44,130 nucleotides of DNA. Origin: Lacticaseibacillus camelliae DSM 22697 = JCM 13995 (lineage in GTDB: Bacteria; Bacillota; Bacilli; Lactobacillales; Lactobacillaceae). The position numbers were made by a program, and so were the translations under genes. Shown piece by piece: positions 8,034 to 17,084 of this stretch. Under the pieces are notes generated by a model. That model had not been told where the DNA came from. It searched no databases and saw only the letters and a program-made list of their open reading frames with translations. Positions within the stretch are counted from its first letter, which is position 1; every line of letters begins with the position of its first letter. The DNA is taken from the NCBI RefSeq assembly GCF_001311195.1, contig NZ_BBAJ01000013.1, positions 1-44,130 on the forward strand. The letters are read 5' to 3'.

Positions 8034-9071
8034 ATGAAAACGACAGTATTTGAGAAACCTGGTAAAGTCGTCCTCAAGGATTTTCCCATGCCAGAAATTC
8101 AAGAACCCAAGGACGCGGTCGTCAAAATCCTGCGTGCCTGCGTCTGCGGCTCTGACCTCTGGTGGTTCCGCGGTCTCGACAAGCGCGAAACGGGCACCAC
8201 GGCTGGGCATGAAGCAATTGGCATCGTGCAATCGGTTGGCGATGGGGTCACCCACGTTCAGCCCGGCGACTTCGTTATCTTACCGTTCACACATGGCTGC
8301 GGTCACTGTGCCGCCTGCAAGGCCGGATTCGAAGGCAACTGCCTGAATGCCAAGGGCCATGGCAGCAGCAGCTTTCAGGGCGAGTACGTTCGCTACACCG
8401 AGGCCGACTGGTCTCTGGTCAAGATTCCGGGGCAGCCTGAGGATTACACCGATGAGCAGCTCAATGACCTGCTGGCCCTCTCTGACGTCATGGCCACCGG
8501 CTACCACGCGGCGGCCAGCGCCGAAGTTCACCCAGGCGACACGGTCGTGGTCATGGGCGATGGTGCGGTCGGCCTGTGCGGTGTGATCGCCGCCAAGCTG
8601 ATGGGGGCAACGCGCATTATCGCGATGAGCCGTCACGCCGATCGGCAAGCCATGGCACGCGAATTTGGCGCCACTGACATTGTCGAGGAACGCGGCGACG
8701 AGGCCGTTGCCAAGGTCCTCGCCATGACCGACGGCGGCGCGGACGCCGTGCTGGAATGTGTTGGCACAGCGCTGTCCGTTGATACCGCGATCAAGGTCGC
8801 GCGGCCAGGGGCCATCGTCGGCCGCGTGGGTGTGCCGCAAGAAGCGACCAATGCTAACGCGATGCCGTTTTGGACCAACGTCGGTCTGCGCGGCGGGATC
8901 GCCAGCGTGACGACCTACGACCGCGGCGTGTTGCTTGACGCAGTCCTGCAGGGCAAAATTCACCCGGGCCACGTCTTCACCCAGCGCTTCGACCTAGCAG
9001 ATGTCCAGTCTGCCTATGAGGCCATGGACAAGCGCGAGGCCATCAAATCTTTGCTCATCGTCAGCAAGTAA
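8034..9071 (+). CDS. Zinc-dependent medium-chain alcohol dehydrogenase
   Basis: A complete 345-residue MDR-family enzyme. The N-terminal GroES-like domain has the catalytic zinc ligands in VCGSDLWWFRG and GHEAIGIV, and four structural-zinc cysteines in GCGHCAACKAGFEGNC (about residues 85-105). The Rossmann domain has GDGAVGLCGVIAAKLMGA (about 180-200). It would oxidise alcohols or reduce aldehydes with NAD(P). AAGGAGC precedes the ATG. It is the second gene of the flavodoxin operon and ends at a bidirectional terminator shared with the convergent MerR gene. MerR-controlled zinc alcohol dehydrogenases (AdhR type) typically detoxify formaldehyde or methylglyoxal; that role is inferred here. Confidence 0.88.
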   Translation: MKTTVFEKPGKVVLKDFPMPEIQEPKDAVVKILRACVCGSDLWWFRGLDKRETGTTAGHEAIGIVQSVGDGVTHVQPGDFVILPFTHGCGHCAACKAGFEGNCLNAKGHGSSSFQGEYVRYTEADWSLVKIPGQPEDYTDEQLNDLLALSDVMATGYHAAASAEVHPGDTVVVMGDGAVGLCGVIAAKLMGATRIIAMSRHADRQAMAREFGATDIVEERGDEAVAKVLAMTDGGADAVLECVGTALSVDTAIKVARPGAIVGRVGVPQEATNANAMPFWTNVGLRGGIASVTTYDRGVLLDAVLQGKIHPGHVFTQRFDLADVQSAYEAMDKREAIKSLLIVSK

Positions 9072-9099
9072 TTAACAAGCCACTCGCTGCCTAATCCAG

Positions 9100-9141
9100 A
9101 AAAATGCACGCTCACCTTGCCTGGTGGGCGTGCATTTTTCT
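9100..9141. terminator. Bidirectional terminator
   Basis: A stem of about 16 bp flanked by A and T runs (AAAAATGCACGC... with ...GCGTGCATTTTT, one G-T pair). It works for the alcohol dehydrogenase gene on the plus strand and the MerR gene on the minus strand. Confidence 0.85.
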
Positions 9142-9151
9142 AACTAGCTAA

Positions 9152-9592
9152 CTATGCTTTGGTGAGCTGCATGTCTGGTGCTTTGTCCGGCGCTTCGGCC
9201 ACGTTTGAAGGCTCATAACTATCCGGCTTTTGGTTGATCAAGACGTCAGCGTAATGGGCAACCTTCTTATTGATGGTTTCCAGATGGTGATTTAACTCAT
9301 CGATTTCCTGAAGCGTCCGCTGCTGCTGGGCCAGCATAATCTGGTATCGCTCAGGCACGGTGTCACTGCCTGCAATGACCAAGTCCACATAATGCTTGAT
9401 GTTGGCCAGCGGCATTCCTGTCTGGCGCAGGCACGTGATTAGGTGCACCCATTCCAGATCCACATCATCGAACACGCGATTGTTGTTCTCGTCCCGCTTC
9501 ACGTATGGCAACAGGCCGTGATCATGGTAAAAGCGCACCGTATATGTGGTCAATCCCATTTTCTTTGCTACCTCTTGAACCGTGTATGTCAT
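9152..9592 (-). CDS. MerR family transcriptional regulator
   Basis: About 146 residues. The N-terminus is a MerR winged helix: MTYTVQEVAKKMGLTTYTVR then FYHDHGLLPYVKRDENNNRV. A long dimerisation coiled coil follows (QQQRTLQEIDELNHHLETIN). No cysteine cluster for metals is present, so it belongs to the AdhR/NmlR-like or small-molecule class rather than the metal sensors. Start at 9592 is chosen over ATG at 9625 because the latter overlaps the gene's own -10 and GAGG lies before 9592. Its three likely targets are its own promoter, the flavodoxin-ADH operon to the left and the NAD(P)-binding gene to the right. Confidence 0.85.
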   Translation of the reverse strand: MTYTVQEVAKKMGLTTYTVRFYHDHGLLPYVKRDENNNRVFDDVDLEWVHLITCLRQTGMPLANIKHYVDLVIAGSDTVPERYQIMLAQQQRTLQEIDELNHHLETINKKVAHYADVLINQKPDSYEPSNVAEAPDKAPDMQLTKA

Positions 9593-9620
9593 TGGTCTAC
9601 CTCGTCTCTTGATTTTCTCT

Positions 9621-9651
9621 ATCATAATCCCTTAGACCCACTGTAAGCCAA
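9621..9651 (-). promoter_or_regulatory. MerR-type promoter of the merR gene
   Basis: Minus strand -35 TTGGCT (9651-9646) and -10 TATGAT (9626-9621) with a 19-base spacer. The element begins with TTACAG next to the -35, exactly as at 7476-7506. It implies autoregulation. Confidence 0.6.
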
Positions 9652-9800
9652 GCCCTAATTACAGTTACTTTAACCCCCGTGATGAAGGCATTACCGTTGG
9701 GCTACTCGCCAGCGACTAAAGCTTTCCCCCACACAGTTTTTATGCTAGAAGTCCCCAAAAGGCTGTCCTAACGGCGCCCAAAATTATTTTAAAAAAAGGC

Positions 9801-9831
9801 TTGCGCTTCAACCAACTGTAACCCTTAAGCT
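9801..9831 (+). promoter_or_regulatory. Possible MerR-type promoter of the NAD(P)-binding gene
   Basis: TTGCGC (9801-9806) and TAAGCT (9826-9831) are 19 bases apart, with an ACTGTAA half-site in the spacer. The -10 is weak, as expected for an activator-dependent promoter, so this is less certain than the other two copies. Confidence 0.4.
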
Positions 9832-9874
9832 GATGACATCAACAAAAAGGGGTACACAAAATAGGAGGAACAAC

Positions 9875-10525
9875 ATGAAACTACTCATTTTAGCGGCGAA
9901 CGGGCAAATTGCCCGCATCGTGGAACACCGGATTTTGACTGAACCGCAATTCAAAGGCGTTGAGTTGACCCTGGGTCTTCGGCGCGCAGAGCGGTTGGCT
10001 AGCCTCGCAGATAACCCGCGCGTGAAGGTCGTCGAGACTGATCTTGAGAATCCTGCATCAGTGTCTACCGCCGTCTTCGGACAGGATCTCGTCTTCGTTG
10101 CCGTCGTCGATCACGATGCCGATAATGCCATGACCAAAAACGTGATTGCCGCTATGAAGGGGCACCATGTTGACCGCGTCGTCTTCACCAATATCCTAGG
10201 GATCTATAACGAAGTCCCTGGTGAGTTCGGCGAATGGAACTTGAACCAAGTCCGCAGCGGCCTAGATGCCGCGATCAACTCGGATCGGCTGCTCGCCGCT
10301 TCTGGGCTGACCTACACCACCCTGCGGCTGCCATGGCTGAACGACCGAGACGAGGTGAAATACACCGTGACGACGAAGAGCCAGCCTTATAACGGTGTCT
10401 CCGGTTCTCGCCAAAGCATCGCCGATGTTGTGTTGAAAATCGTCGCAGACTCCAGTTACGCGGCTAACGACAGCATTGGCATCGCAGATCCCGATACCCA
10501 AGGGCAAACGCGACCAGTTTACTGA
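9875..10525 (+). CDS. NAD(P)-binding atypical SDR (NmrA-like) protein
   Basis: 216 residues starting MKLLILAANGQIARIVEHRI, a Rossmann first strand with the G-x-x-G-style loop shortened to AANGQIAR, then LRRAERLASLADNPRVKVVE (second strand with Arg for NADP). KGHHVDRVVFTNILGIYNEV and TYTTLRLPWLNDRDEV follow the pattern of extended/atypical SDRs such as NmrA or QOR2-like quinone reductases. The active-site Tyr-x3-Lys is absent. It may be a redox sensor or a quinone reductase. ATG at 9875 has AGGAGG upstream; the ATG at 9833 has none. It stands alone and ends at a terminator, and probably belongs to the MerR regulon. Confidence 0.75.
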   Translation: MKLLILAANGQIARIVEHRILTEPQFKGVELTLGLRRAERLASLADNPRVKVVETDLENPASVSTAVFGQDLVFVAVVDHDADNAMTKNVIAAMKGHHVDRVVFTNILGIYNEVPGEFGEWNLNQVRSGLDAAINSDRLLAASGLTYTTLRLPWLNDRDEVKYTVTTKSQPYNGVSGSRQSIADVVLKIVADSSYAANDSIGIADPDTQGQTRPVY

Positions 10526-10534
10526 TCGATCAAC

Positions 10535-10569
10535 AAGGCACCTGGCAAAAAATTCGTCAGGCGCCTTTT
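10535..10569 (+). terminator. Rho-independent terminator
   Basis: The stem AAGGC-A-CCTG pairs with CAGG-C-GCCTT around a 13-base loop and is followed by TTTT. It ends the NAD(P)-binding gene. Confidence 0.7.
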
Positions 10570-10582
10570 GCGTACTTACTTT

Positions 10583-11111
10583 TCAGTACTTTTGCAGGCC
10601 CATGATCACCCAGAAAATGGCGGCAAGCAAGGTGACAATCATCATTGTCGGCGGAAAGGCGAAGGTCAACAGCAATGCCGCGCACTTCACCACCACGTCC
10701 CAAAACAGCAGGCGATTGCGAGGCGCATCCCCCAGCACCGACCGGTACAGTGCCAAGTTGGCCAGCGTCACGCCGATGATGATCAGGCCGTAGAAGACTT
10801 GCGCGCCGACGCTCATGAAGTGGGCCGAGACGATCCGCGTCGCATAAGGCACCAGCGAGCTAAAAAACAGCAACACGATACCGAGCCACGGCGCAGCCGC
10901 GTGATCGTTTTAACCCGGCGCCAGTTGTTGTGCAGCCCGACCCACATTGCCCCGATCCAAAAGAAGCTGATAAAATACGCGATGAACTGATCTCTCAGGG
11001 CCCAAAAGCCGCCCACCGTTATTGCTCAGGCAGCTTCAGATCCAACACTAGAATGGTCATCACAATCGCCAACACGGCGTCGATAAACGTGGTCAAACGC
11101 TCTTTGCTCAT
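10583..11111 (-). pseudogene. TMEM175/DUF1211-like membrane protein (two frameshifts)
   Basis: The start (MSKERLTTFIDAVLAIVMTI then LVLDLKLPEQ) matches the first transmembrane helix of bacterial TMEM175-like potassium channels, where R-x3-F-S/I-D is the family hallmark. Later parts read QFIAYFISFFWIGAMWVGLH (helix with W) and VFYGLIIIGVTLANLALYRS, and the last helix is FPPTMMIVTLLAAIFWVIMG. These lie in three frames, with changes near 11025 and 10900. Repaired length is about 175 residues with six predicted membrane helices, normal for the family. The ATG overlaps the stop of the TetR gene (ATGA), which implies coupled translation. Role: probably a potassium leak channel under TetR control. 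Confidence 0.72.
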
Positions 11112-11728
11112 AGGGACTCCTGCCTTTCAGACATGCCTAGCAGATCATACGGGCTTAAAAAGCGCGTTTTCATGATGATTGCGCAAACCGTCTCCGGTGA
11201 CTCTGGGTTGGCGGACTGCAGCCAGGTCTTGACGATGCTAAACAAGCCAGAAATGATTAGCTCCCAGGCGTAATCTTGGGGAATCGTGGTCGTCACCGCC
11301 ACCTGTCCTTTGAGTTGATTCAGCCGTTCACTAATCGAGGCGCGGACCATCTTCTCCAGCTGAAATTCAAAGCGCGGATCACCCGTTGGCCCGAACAGAA
11401 CCTTGAACATGTCAAATTCCGCGGCCACCAAGCCGACGACCTCCCGCACCACGGGGTACGTCATCTCCCCGGTCCTTTCCGCTGTTGCGACAATCATCGT
11501 GTCCGCAAAGTCAGCGCGAAAGAACGCCGTGATTTGGCTGACCAGATTGTCCTCGTAATGCTCAAGTAGTGCGTATTTGTCAGCGTAGTGGAGGTAAAAC
11601 GTCCCCCGATTGATACCCGCCGCCTGCGTGATATCACGCACCGAAATCTGCTCAAATGGCTTCATCCTCATCAAGGCAATGAACGCTTTCTTAATACTGC
11701 CCTCAGTTTCCACAATTTTCTTATGCAC
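11108..11728 (-). CDS. TetR/AcrR family regulator
   Basis: 206 residues with an N-terminal TetR domain (IKKAFIALMRMKPFEQISVR, DITQAAGINRGTFYLHYADK) and a helical C-terminal domain. The sequence GTFYLHYADKYALLEHYE resembles the TetR subgroup with a C-terminal TetR_C_14-like domain. It forms a two-gene operon with the TMEM175-like gene (4-base overlap) and is divergent from the amidohydrolase gene at 11941, either of which could be its target. The 212-base gap to that gene contains an AT-rich ATTTAAAT stretch but no clear dyad that I could assign. Confidence 0.8.
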   Translation of the reverse strand: MHKKIVETEGSIKKAFIALMRMKPFEQISVRDITQAAGINRGTFYLHYADKYALLEHYEDNLVSQITAFFRADFADTMIVATAERTGEMTYPVVREVVGLVAAEFDMFKVLFGPTGDPRFEFQLEKMVRASISERLNQLKGQVAVTTTIPQDYAWELIISGLFSIVKTWLQSANPESPETVCAIIMKTRFLSPYDLLGMSERQESL

Positions 11729-11940
11729 TGGCTCTGCCTCTCGGATTTAAATTTGTTTCTATTATTCGGCGCCAGTCAAAATAAATCAACACGCGGTTCA
11801 GTTGGTCACGAGATGGCCTACCCAATTGTGACAGTGAACTCAACACTTTATAGAAAGATGGTCATTGCCCGGACCCGTGAACCGTCCTACGATGGGTTTG
11901 AAATAGACGCGGTGTTGATAAAAAATTTGGAGATGTTCTG

Positions 11941-12999
11941 ATGACTGGTATTATCGATGTTCACACGCACTACCTACCCAAGATCTACACTGAGGCATTA
12001 AAACGCCATATCCCAGGTAATCCAGACGGCTGGGCGACTCCTGATTGGACACCGGCAACGACCTTGGACTTCATGAAGAAGAATAATATTAGCTACTCGG
12101 TGCTGTCGCTGTCTTCGCCACACTTCAACTTTGGCGATCGGCAGGAGACACTGGAAATCGCGCGCAAGGCCAACGAAGAAGGCGAGCGCTTGACCATTGC
12201 CCACCCGGATCAGCTGGGCTACCTGGCCTCACTGCCGCTGCCGTATGTCAACGATGCAGTGACTGAGGTGAACTGGGCCCTCGCCCATCATGCCCGAGGC
12301 TTCACTGTCCCGACTAATACTCGCGGCATCTATTTTGGGTCGCCCATATTTGACGAGGTCTATGCGCAATTAAACGCGGCCAAAGCGGTCGTCGCGATGC
12401 ACCCAAATCAGCCTCAGACCTGCCTAAAAACGTCAATATCGACCTACCTACCCCCTTGATGGGGTTTTTCATCGACACGACGATGACCTTCATGAACTTG
12501 CTTGAATACCATTTCTTTGACCGTTTTCCCGACATCAAGCTGATTGTCCCTCATGCCGGGGCTTTTCTCGGGATTCTTGCCGACCGCGACGAGACGTTCG
12601 TAAAAGCGCAATACCAGACAGACCTGTTCGCGGCCATGAAGCACGTCTACTTTGACACTGCGGGCGCGGTTTTTCCCCGGCAACTGCCAATGCTGCTGAC
12701 GCTCGCAGATGAGCAACACATTCTCTACGGCAGCGACATACCCTACACTGAACTGGGGCTTTCCAGTCAGCTGCTCAGCATAATCGTTGATGCCGACGAT
12801 AAGAAAGCAAGCCGCAAGATGAAGCTGGTGCAAACCGCTCACCGTTTTGATCACTTTTACGCCAAGCACAAAAAAACTCGCCGAAATCCCAACCCTGCTG
12901 GACATGGTCATCAAAATGATGAACGGTGCCGAGATCCTGACGCCAACGCTGAAGAAGGAGATTTTGACCGACAATGCGAAAACGCTGCTTGGCCTGTAA
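11941..12999 (+). pseudogene. Amidohydrolase-2 (ACMSD-like) family protein (two frameshifts)
   Basis: The protein starts GIIDVHTHYLPKIYTEALKR, with the D-x-H-x-H metal site of the ACMSD family, followed by AVVAMHPNQP (third metal His), KLIVPHAGAFLGILADRDE (catalytic His) and ILYGSDIPYTELG (metal Asp). The frame changes near 12425 and again in a run of seven A near 12870, after which KLAEIPTLLDMVIKMMNGAE leads to a stop at 12997-12999. Repaired length is about 352 residues. Members are decarboxylases or hydrolases of aromatic acids and lactones; the D-x-H form differs from the E-x-H form of the enzyme at 3046-4059. GGAG precedes the ATG. It is divergent from a TetR gene. Confidence 0.75.
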
Positions 13000-13104
13000 G
13001 CATACTTATTAGACAATAGCATCCCCGACTAAGCAGGGTTAAGACTTCCACGATGGTGTACCCTTGTTGATGACACCCAGCTGCTCAGTCTGCCCAGGCC
13101 TCAC

Positions 13105-13135
13105 AAGAAAACAGGCGACCCCAAAGGACCGCCTG
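13105..13135 (-). terminator. Terminator of the small membrane protein gene
   Basis: On the minus strand CAGGCG and CGCCTG form a stem, with GTCC/GG(G)GTC inside, followed by TTTTCTT. Confidence 0.6.
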
Positions 13136-13170
13136 AGTGAAACTAGTATTTTCTCGTCAAGCTTGTACTT

Positions 13171-13332
13171 TTAATACTTGCCTTCGTTGCTAAACAGATA
13201 ATAGATCAGCATGCCTGCGCCGAGCAGCGCGCACACCCCGCCGATGATGGGAACGACTTTGCCGAACTGAGTGACCGTCATAATGATGGCGCCGCCCACG
13301 AAGAGGAAGCCGCCAGCCTGCAAGTTTTTCAT
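13171..13332 (-). CDS. Small two-helix membrane protein, unknown
   Basis: 53 residues: MKNLQAGGFLFVGGAIIMTV then a short polar turn (TQFGKVV) and a second hydrophobic stretch PIIGGVCALLGAGMLIYYLF with a charged end. No known domain is recognised. AAAGGAG lies eight bases before the ATG at 13332; the upstream ATG at 13371 has no such site. It stands alone with its own terminator. Such Gly-rich hairpin membrane proteins are common in lactobacilli and unassigned. Confidence 0.65.
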   Translation of the reverse strand: MKNLQAGGFLFVGGAIIMTVTQFGKVVPIIGGVCALLGAGMLIYYLFSNEGKY

Positions 13333-13539
13333 CGGGTATCTCCTTTCACGTATGTGCTCAAAGCTTATCATAATTCTTTATCAACTCGCACCATGAAAAG
13401 AGTTATCCTCGCCGACGCAACAAAAGCCTCGATGAGAGCCTTCAGTTCTCCTTCCTCAACTACGAGACTGGTGCATAAGGACGTCGAGATCAGGCCCAGC
13501 TACCCTTATCCCGACGTTTTTTGCGTGGCCGCCATCAGC

Positions 13540-14697
13540 TTAAATATAATCAAAGAACAGCGTCTGACGTGAGGTAAAGGCCCGACTCAACTCAGTGATT
13601 TTCTGAGGATCGCCATGAACCTGCCCTAGCCAGGCCAGTTTCTCAAACGAGCGGACGCCAAGCTACCCTTAACCAGCTGCTGGCCAGCGATCTGGACCTG
13701 GGGCTCGGCATCGGTGCGTTCAACGAAGACTCGCCCGCCCTCAATCGCCAGTCGCCATGAGCCTGAGTTGACCGGCATAAACTCATCACTAAGCCCAATC
13801 ACAATCGGGCCGAGGTCATTCGTGGTGTACGGGTAGCGCTGCAGAAAATCCTGCACGTTCAGCACTCGCACCATCCAAACGCACGCGTCGTGCTGGTTAG
13901 TGCGCCCGGCTCCGGCAATAAATCTCCCAGCCAACCGGCATCGGGAGTGCGGTAGATATAGGTCTTGACCGTATTGCGGTGGGCGAAAGCAAATGCGACC
14001 AGCACCTGAGCAGTCTCAGCATCATCATAGAAGCATTCATCGACACTAAACTCGTCGTCGGCTCGTTTGTAGATTAGGTAGCCACTGGCATTCCCATCAC
14101 GGTATGCGACTGCGGCCTGCAGCCCAGTATCACGCAACGGGCGCAGCTGCCACCACCATTTTTGGCGCACTAAACCACCGCGCCGGGTTGCCGGGTTTCG
14201 ATCATACACCGTCTTGAGCGTAGGAATCGCGGTCGCCCATGCCTCACGGCGCACCTCAACGCCCGCCGGCATCTTCACCTTCGGCAGCCGCGCCGTTTTG
14301 ACCTCATTGGTGGTCTCTGTGATGGCATCCTCAAACCCGAATCGCCGATAAAAAGGCGCTGAAAACGGCATGAGATACGCGAGTGTAAACCCTTGATCAA
14401 CAAGTGTATCCAGCGCTCGCCGCATGAGCAATTCAATATTGCCTGCCCACTGGCTTCGGGATATGAAGCAACGTCGCTGACGCCGGCCATCTTAAAAGTT
14501 GTTTCTCCCATCCGAACATCAAGATGAATCGCGGTGAGCGCACTGACCAGCGGTTCGCCAATACCCCAGGCGCTGGCATGCTGAAATTCCATGATATTTG
14601 CTTTTTCCTCATCGTCATCCATCGACCAGTCAAAAGCATATTTAAGCAGCTGTCGGTACTCTGCGTCGTCGCTGTCGTGTAGTTCTCTAATAGTCAT
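13540..14697 (-). pseudogene. Eis-like GNAT acetyltransferase (three frameshifts)
   Basis: Five successive stretches of one protein lie in different frames: N-terminal GNAT domain (MTIRELHDSDDAEYRQLLKY, ADVASYPEASGQ-like acetyl-CoA region), then FTLAYLMPFSAPFYRRFGFE, second GNAT-like domain (GLQAAVAYRDGNASGYLIYK, DECFYDDAETAQVLVAFAFA), and a sterol-carrier-like C-terminal domain (SWRLAIEGGRVFVERTDA). The end FTSRQTLFFDYI at 13540 gives the free C-terminus that serves as the general base in this family. Frame changes are near 14430, 13895 and 13655. Repaired length is about 385 residues, close to the usual 400. The family acetylates aminoglycosides or protein lysines; the substrate here is unknown. 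Confidence 0.78.
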
Positions 14698-14788
14698 ACA
14701 GCCCTCCCAGACACAATGAAGTTAATATTCTCGTTTAGTTTTGCTTCTATTTTCTCGTTCATTGTAGTTGAAGCTTTGCTCCGTCGCA

Positions 14789-14816
14789 CAAAAAAACGGA
14801 CGCCCGTAAGCATCCG
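14789..14816 (-). terminator. Terminator of the esterase gene
   Basis: On the minus strand CGGATGC pairs with GCGTCCG (one T-G pair) and is followed by seven T. Confidence 0.75.
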
Positions 14817-14878
14817 CACTCAATTTGCCGGTAGCTGTCCGGCTGAGCCACTGGAAATGTTTTCTGAGTGCGCCGGCG

Positions 14879-15847
14879 CTACCCATCATGCCGCCAATAG
14901 TACTTCTCAGTCGCCGCTTTGAACGCGGCCTGCCAGGCAGCCGTGGCCTTCTTCGCAATCGCGGTCTTAGGCGCCACAATGTCGACGCCGTGAAACCAGC
15001 CATCGTAAACGTCGCAGTGCGCGGCAACGCCGGCATCCTGCAAATGCTTAATGTAGGTCAACGTTTCTTGGTAAAACGGCTCGATCGTACCGACAAACGT
15101 GTACGTCGGTGGCAGATTGCGATAGTCCGTGGCTCTCGCCGGGGCAGCGTACGGCGAAACGTGATCGGTGCGATAAGCCGCCCCCAGGTACAGCCGCCAA
15201 GCGTTGGCGTTGCTCTTCGTATTCCAAATCGGCGCATCGTTTTCCGCAGAAGACGCGGTTGGCCGATCATCCAGCATCGGGTAAAGCGGCATCTGAAAGG
15301 CAATGGGAATCTCGCCCTGGTCGCGGGCATACAGCGTGAGGGCAGCGGTCAAGCCGCCACCGGCACTTTCGCCAGCGACAAACAACTGCTCAGGATTGAT
15401 GCCGAGCGCCGCATGATGATCATTCATCCACCTCAACGCTAAATAAGCATCGTCAAGCGCCGCCGGGTACGGGGCTTCCGTAGACAGGCGATAATCGGGC
15501 ATGACGACGACGGCATTGCTCACGGCTTGCACGTGCCGGGCATACGACAGGTCAATTTCCGGTATCTCCATTGCGTAGCCGCCGCCGTGAAGCCAAAGCA
15601 CGCCAGTCGCCAGCGGTTTGGGCTGCATCGGCTGGGCAACGATGATCCGCAGGCGACTGCCATCTGGGCGCTGCGCCCAGTGCTCAGTCACGTTCATGTC
15701 CTTGGGAAAATGCCTTTGGGCGAAGTGTCTCATGAACCAGTTCCCACGGCGGAAAAATTTCGCACTCATCTCTGGCACCAACTTGCGGACCACTACCCCT
15801 AATTTCCGCACATCCGGGTGAATCTGATTGTTTTTAATGTGTGCCAA
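14879..15847 (-). CDS. Alpha/beta hydrolase, hormone-sensitive-lipase (HSL) family esterase
   Basis: About 322 residues with the full HSL pattern: VLWLHGGGYAMEI (oxyanion hole H-G-G-G), FVAGESAGGGL (nucleophile elbow G-E-S-A-G), TYTFVGTIEPFY (acid region; the acid residue is Glu in place of the usual Asp) and YDGWFHGVDI (catalytic His). It would hydrolyse short-chain carboxylic esters in the cytoplasm; there is no signal peptide. The start is TTG at 15847, since AGAGGTGA lies five bases before it; the GTG at 15856 falls inside that ribosome binding site. It stands alone, with its own terminator. Confidence 0.85.
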   Translation of the reverse strand: MAHIKNNQIHPDVRKLGVVVRKLVPEMSAKFFRRGNWFMRHFAQRHFPKDMNVTEHWAQRPDGSRLRIIVAQPMQPKPLATGVLWLHGGGYAMEIPEIDLSYARHVQAVSNAVVVMPDYRLSTEAPYPAALDDAYLALRWMNDHHAALGINPEQLFVAGESAGGGLTAALTLYARDQGEIPIAFQMPLYPMLDDRPTASSAENDAPIWNTKSNANAWRLYLGAAYRTDHVSPYAAPARATDYRNLPPTYTFVGTIEPFYQETLTYIKHLQDAGVAAHCDVYDGWFHGVDIVAPKTAIAKKATAAWQAAFKAATEKYYWRHDG

Positions 15848-15947
15848 AACGCTCACCTCTGCTGACGATCCTTTTCTATACTATCACTGACTAATACTGT
15901 GGCGGTGATCAAGAAACTGCATGTTCAGACCAGCCGCGCCAAAACGT

Positions 15948-16008
15948 AAAAAAACACGCCGGACAGCTCGCACACCAAGTGCATGCGAAACCTCAGACGT
16001 GTTTTTTT
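15948..16008. terminator. Bidirectional terminator
   Basis: An outer stem AAAACACG/CGTGTTTT encloses an inner stem TCGCAC-N4-AGTGC-AT-GCGA; T runs of seven follow on both strands. It ends the nitronate monooxygenase-like gene on the minus strand. Confidence 0.7.
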
Positions 16009-16042
16009 GATGGCCGCAGCTCAGTCGTGCTGCGGGAAAAGA

Positions 16043-17053
16043 CTACTTCGCGTTTTCGTCGTAATCGGCCATCATCTCATCGATGACTTCCTTGACTGGC
16101 TGAATGCTGTGCACCATTGAGATGCCAGTGCCCACGGACACATAGCCGCGCTCCAGGTCACCATCCAGCATGCCAATCCGCATGCCGCTGGTGCCGCCCA
16201 TCAGCTTGGCGTTGGCCTTTTTGGCTTCGGCTGCCGGCAGCGTGCGGTCGTTTTCGGCCAGCTGGTCAACCAACTTGGTCGGCAAAGACCGGTAGTAGTC
16301 TGGCAGCGTCCGGAACAGGGTCAGGTCCTCGGCGTTTGAATCCACGATCAGCTGCTTGACGTTCTCCGCAGCTGGATTTTCCGTTGTCGGGATCAGGCGA
16401 GAACCAACGTAGACCCCTTCCGCGCCCAGCGCAAAGGCCGCGTTGACAGTGCGCGCATCGGCGATCCCGCCGGCCAGCAACACCGGAATTTTCACGGCGT
16501 CGGCGATCATCGGCATGATAGCAAACGAACCGATCTCGCCGCCGGGCATGGTGCCGCCTTCGTCAAAGCCAGTCGCCACGTACACGTCCGCGCCCTGCTT
16601 TTCGACGGCCTGGGCGTCCTCGATCGACGGCTGCAGGGAGCGCACGATGGTTTTAATACCGTGGTCCTTGAGCGTCTTCATGGTTGCCGGGTCGACGCCG
16701 TAAGTGTCGCTGGACACGCCGCCGAGCGAGTTCAGTAGCACGGCCGGCACGTGTTCTTCGATGACGACGTCCAGAATTTTCTTCGTGAAAATCGATGTGT
16801 CGCCACCGGCCACGATCAGCGTGACGGCAAACGGTTTGTCGGTCAGCGCCTGGGTCTGCTTGACCTGTTCGCGCATGCGCTCAGCGGTTTCATCGGCGCT
16901 AGGCGTCACCGTGTGCGCGCCGGCGTTGGGGCCGAGAATGCCCATTCCCCCGGCATTGCTGACGGCGGCGACAAACTTGGCATCCGTCAGCCACGACATA
17001 GCGCCTTGGACGAATGGATACTTGATGCCTAGAATTGATGCGACTCGATTCAT
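16043..17053 (-). CDS. Nitronate monooxygenase / FabK-like FMN enzyme
   Basis: 336 residues, an FMN TIM barrel of the 2-nitropropane dioxygenase family: IKYPFVQGAMSWLTDAKFVA (FMN region), AVSNAGGMGILG, PVLLAGGIADARTVNAAFAL and GAEGVYVGSRLIPTTENPA (phosphate binding). Where FabK and class-I enzymes have E-x-G-G-H-x-G with a catalytic or cation-contacting His, this protein reads FDEGGTMPG, lacking the His. It is therefore probably not an enoyl-ACP reductase; it may oxidise nitronates or reduce an unknown compound. The gene is divergent from a TetR gene with a perfect palindrome between them and has a good promoter of its own. Confidence 0.8.
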   Translation of the reverse strand: MNRVASILGIKYPFVQGAMSWLTDAKFVAAVSNAGGMGILGPNAGAHTVTPSADETAERMREQVKQTQALTDKPFAVTLIVAGGDTSIFTKKILDVVIEEHVPAVLLNSLGGVSSDTYGVDPATMKTLKDHGIKTIVRSLQPSIEDAQAVEKQGADVYVATGFDEGGTMPGGEIGSFAIMPMIADAVKIPVLLAGGIADARTVNAAFALGAEGVYVGSRLIPTTENPAAENVKQLIVDSNAEDLTLFRTLPDYYRSLPTKLVDQLAENDRTLPAAEAKKANAKLMGGTSGMRIGMLDGDLERGYVSVGTGISMVHSIQPVKEVIDEMMADYDENAK

Positions 17054-17084
17054 GTTTTATCCTCACCTTTCGTTATCTAACCTC

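Noticed and set aside
10568-10990. 140-codon plus-strand frame
   Set aside because: Antisense to the TMEM175-like gene; the sequence is rich in His/Gln/Arg as expected for the complement of membrane helices.
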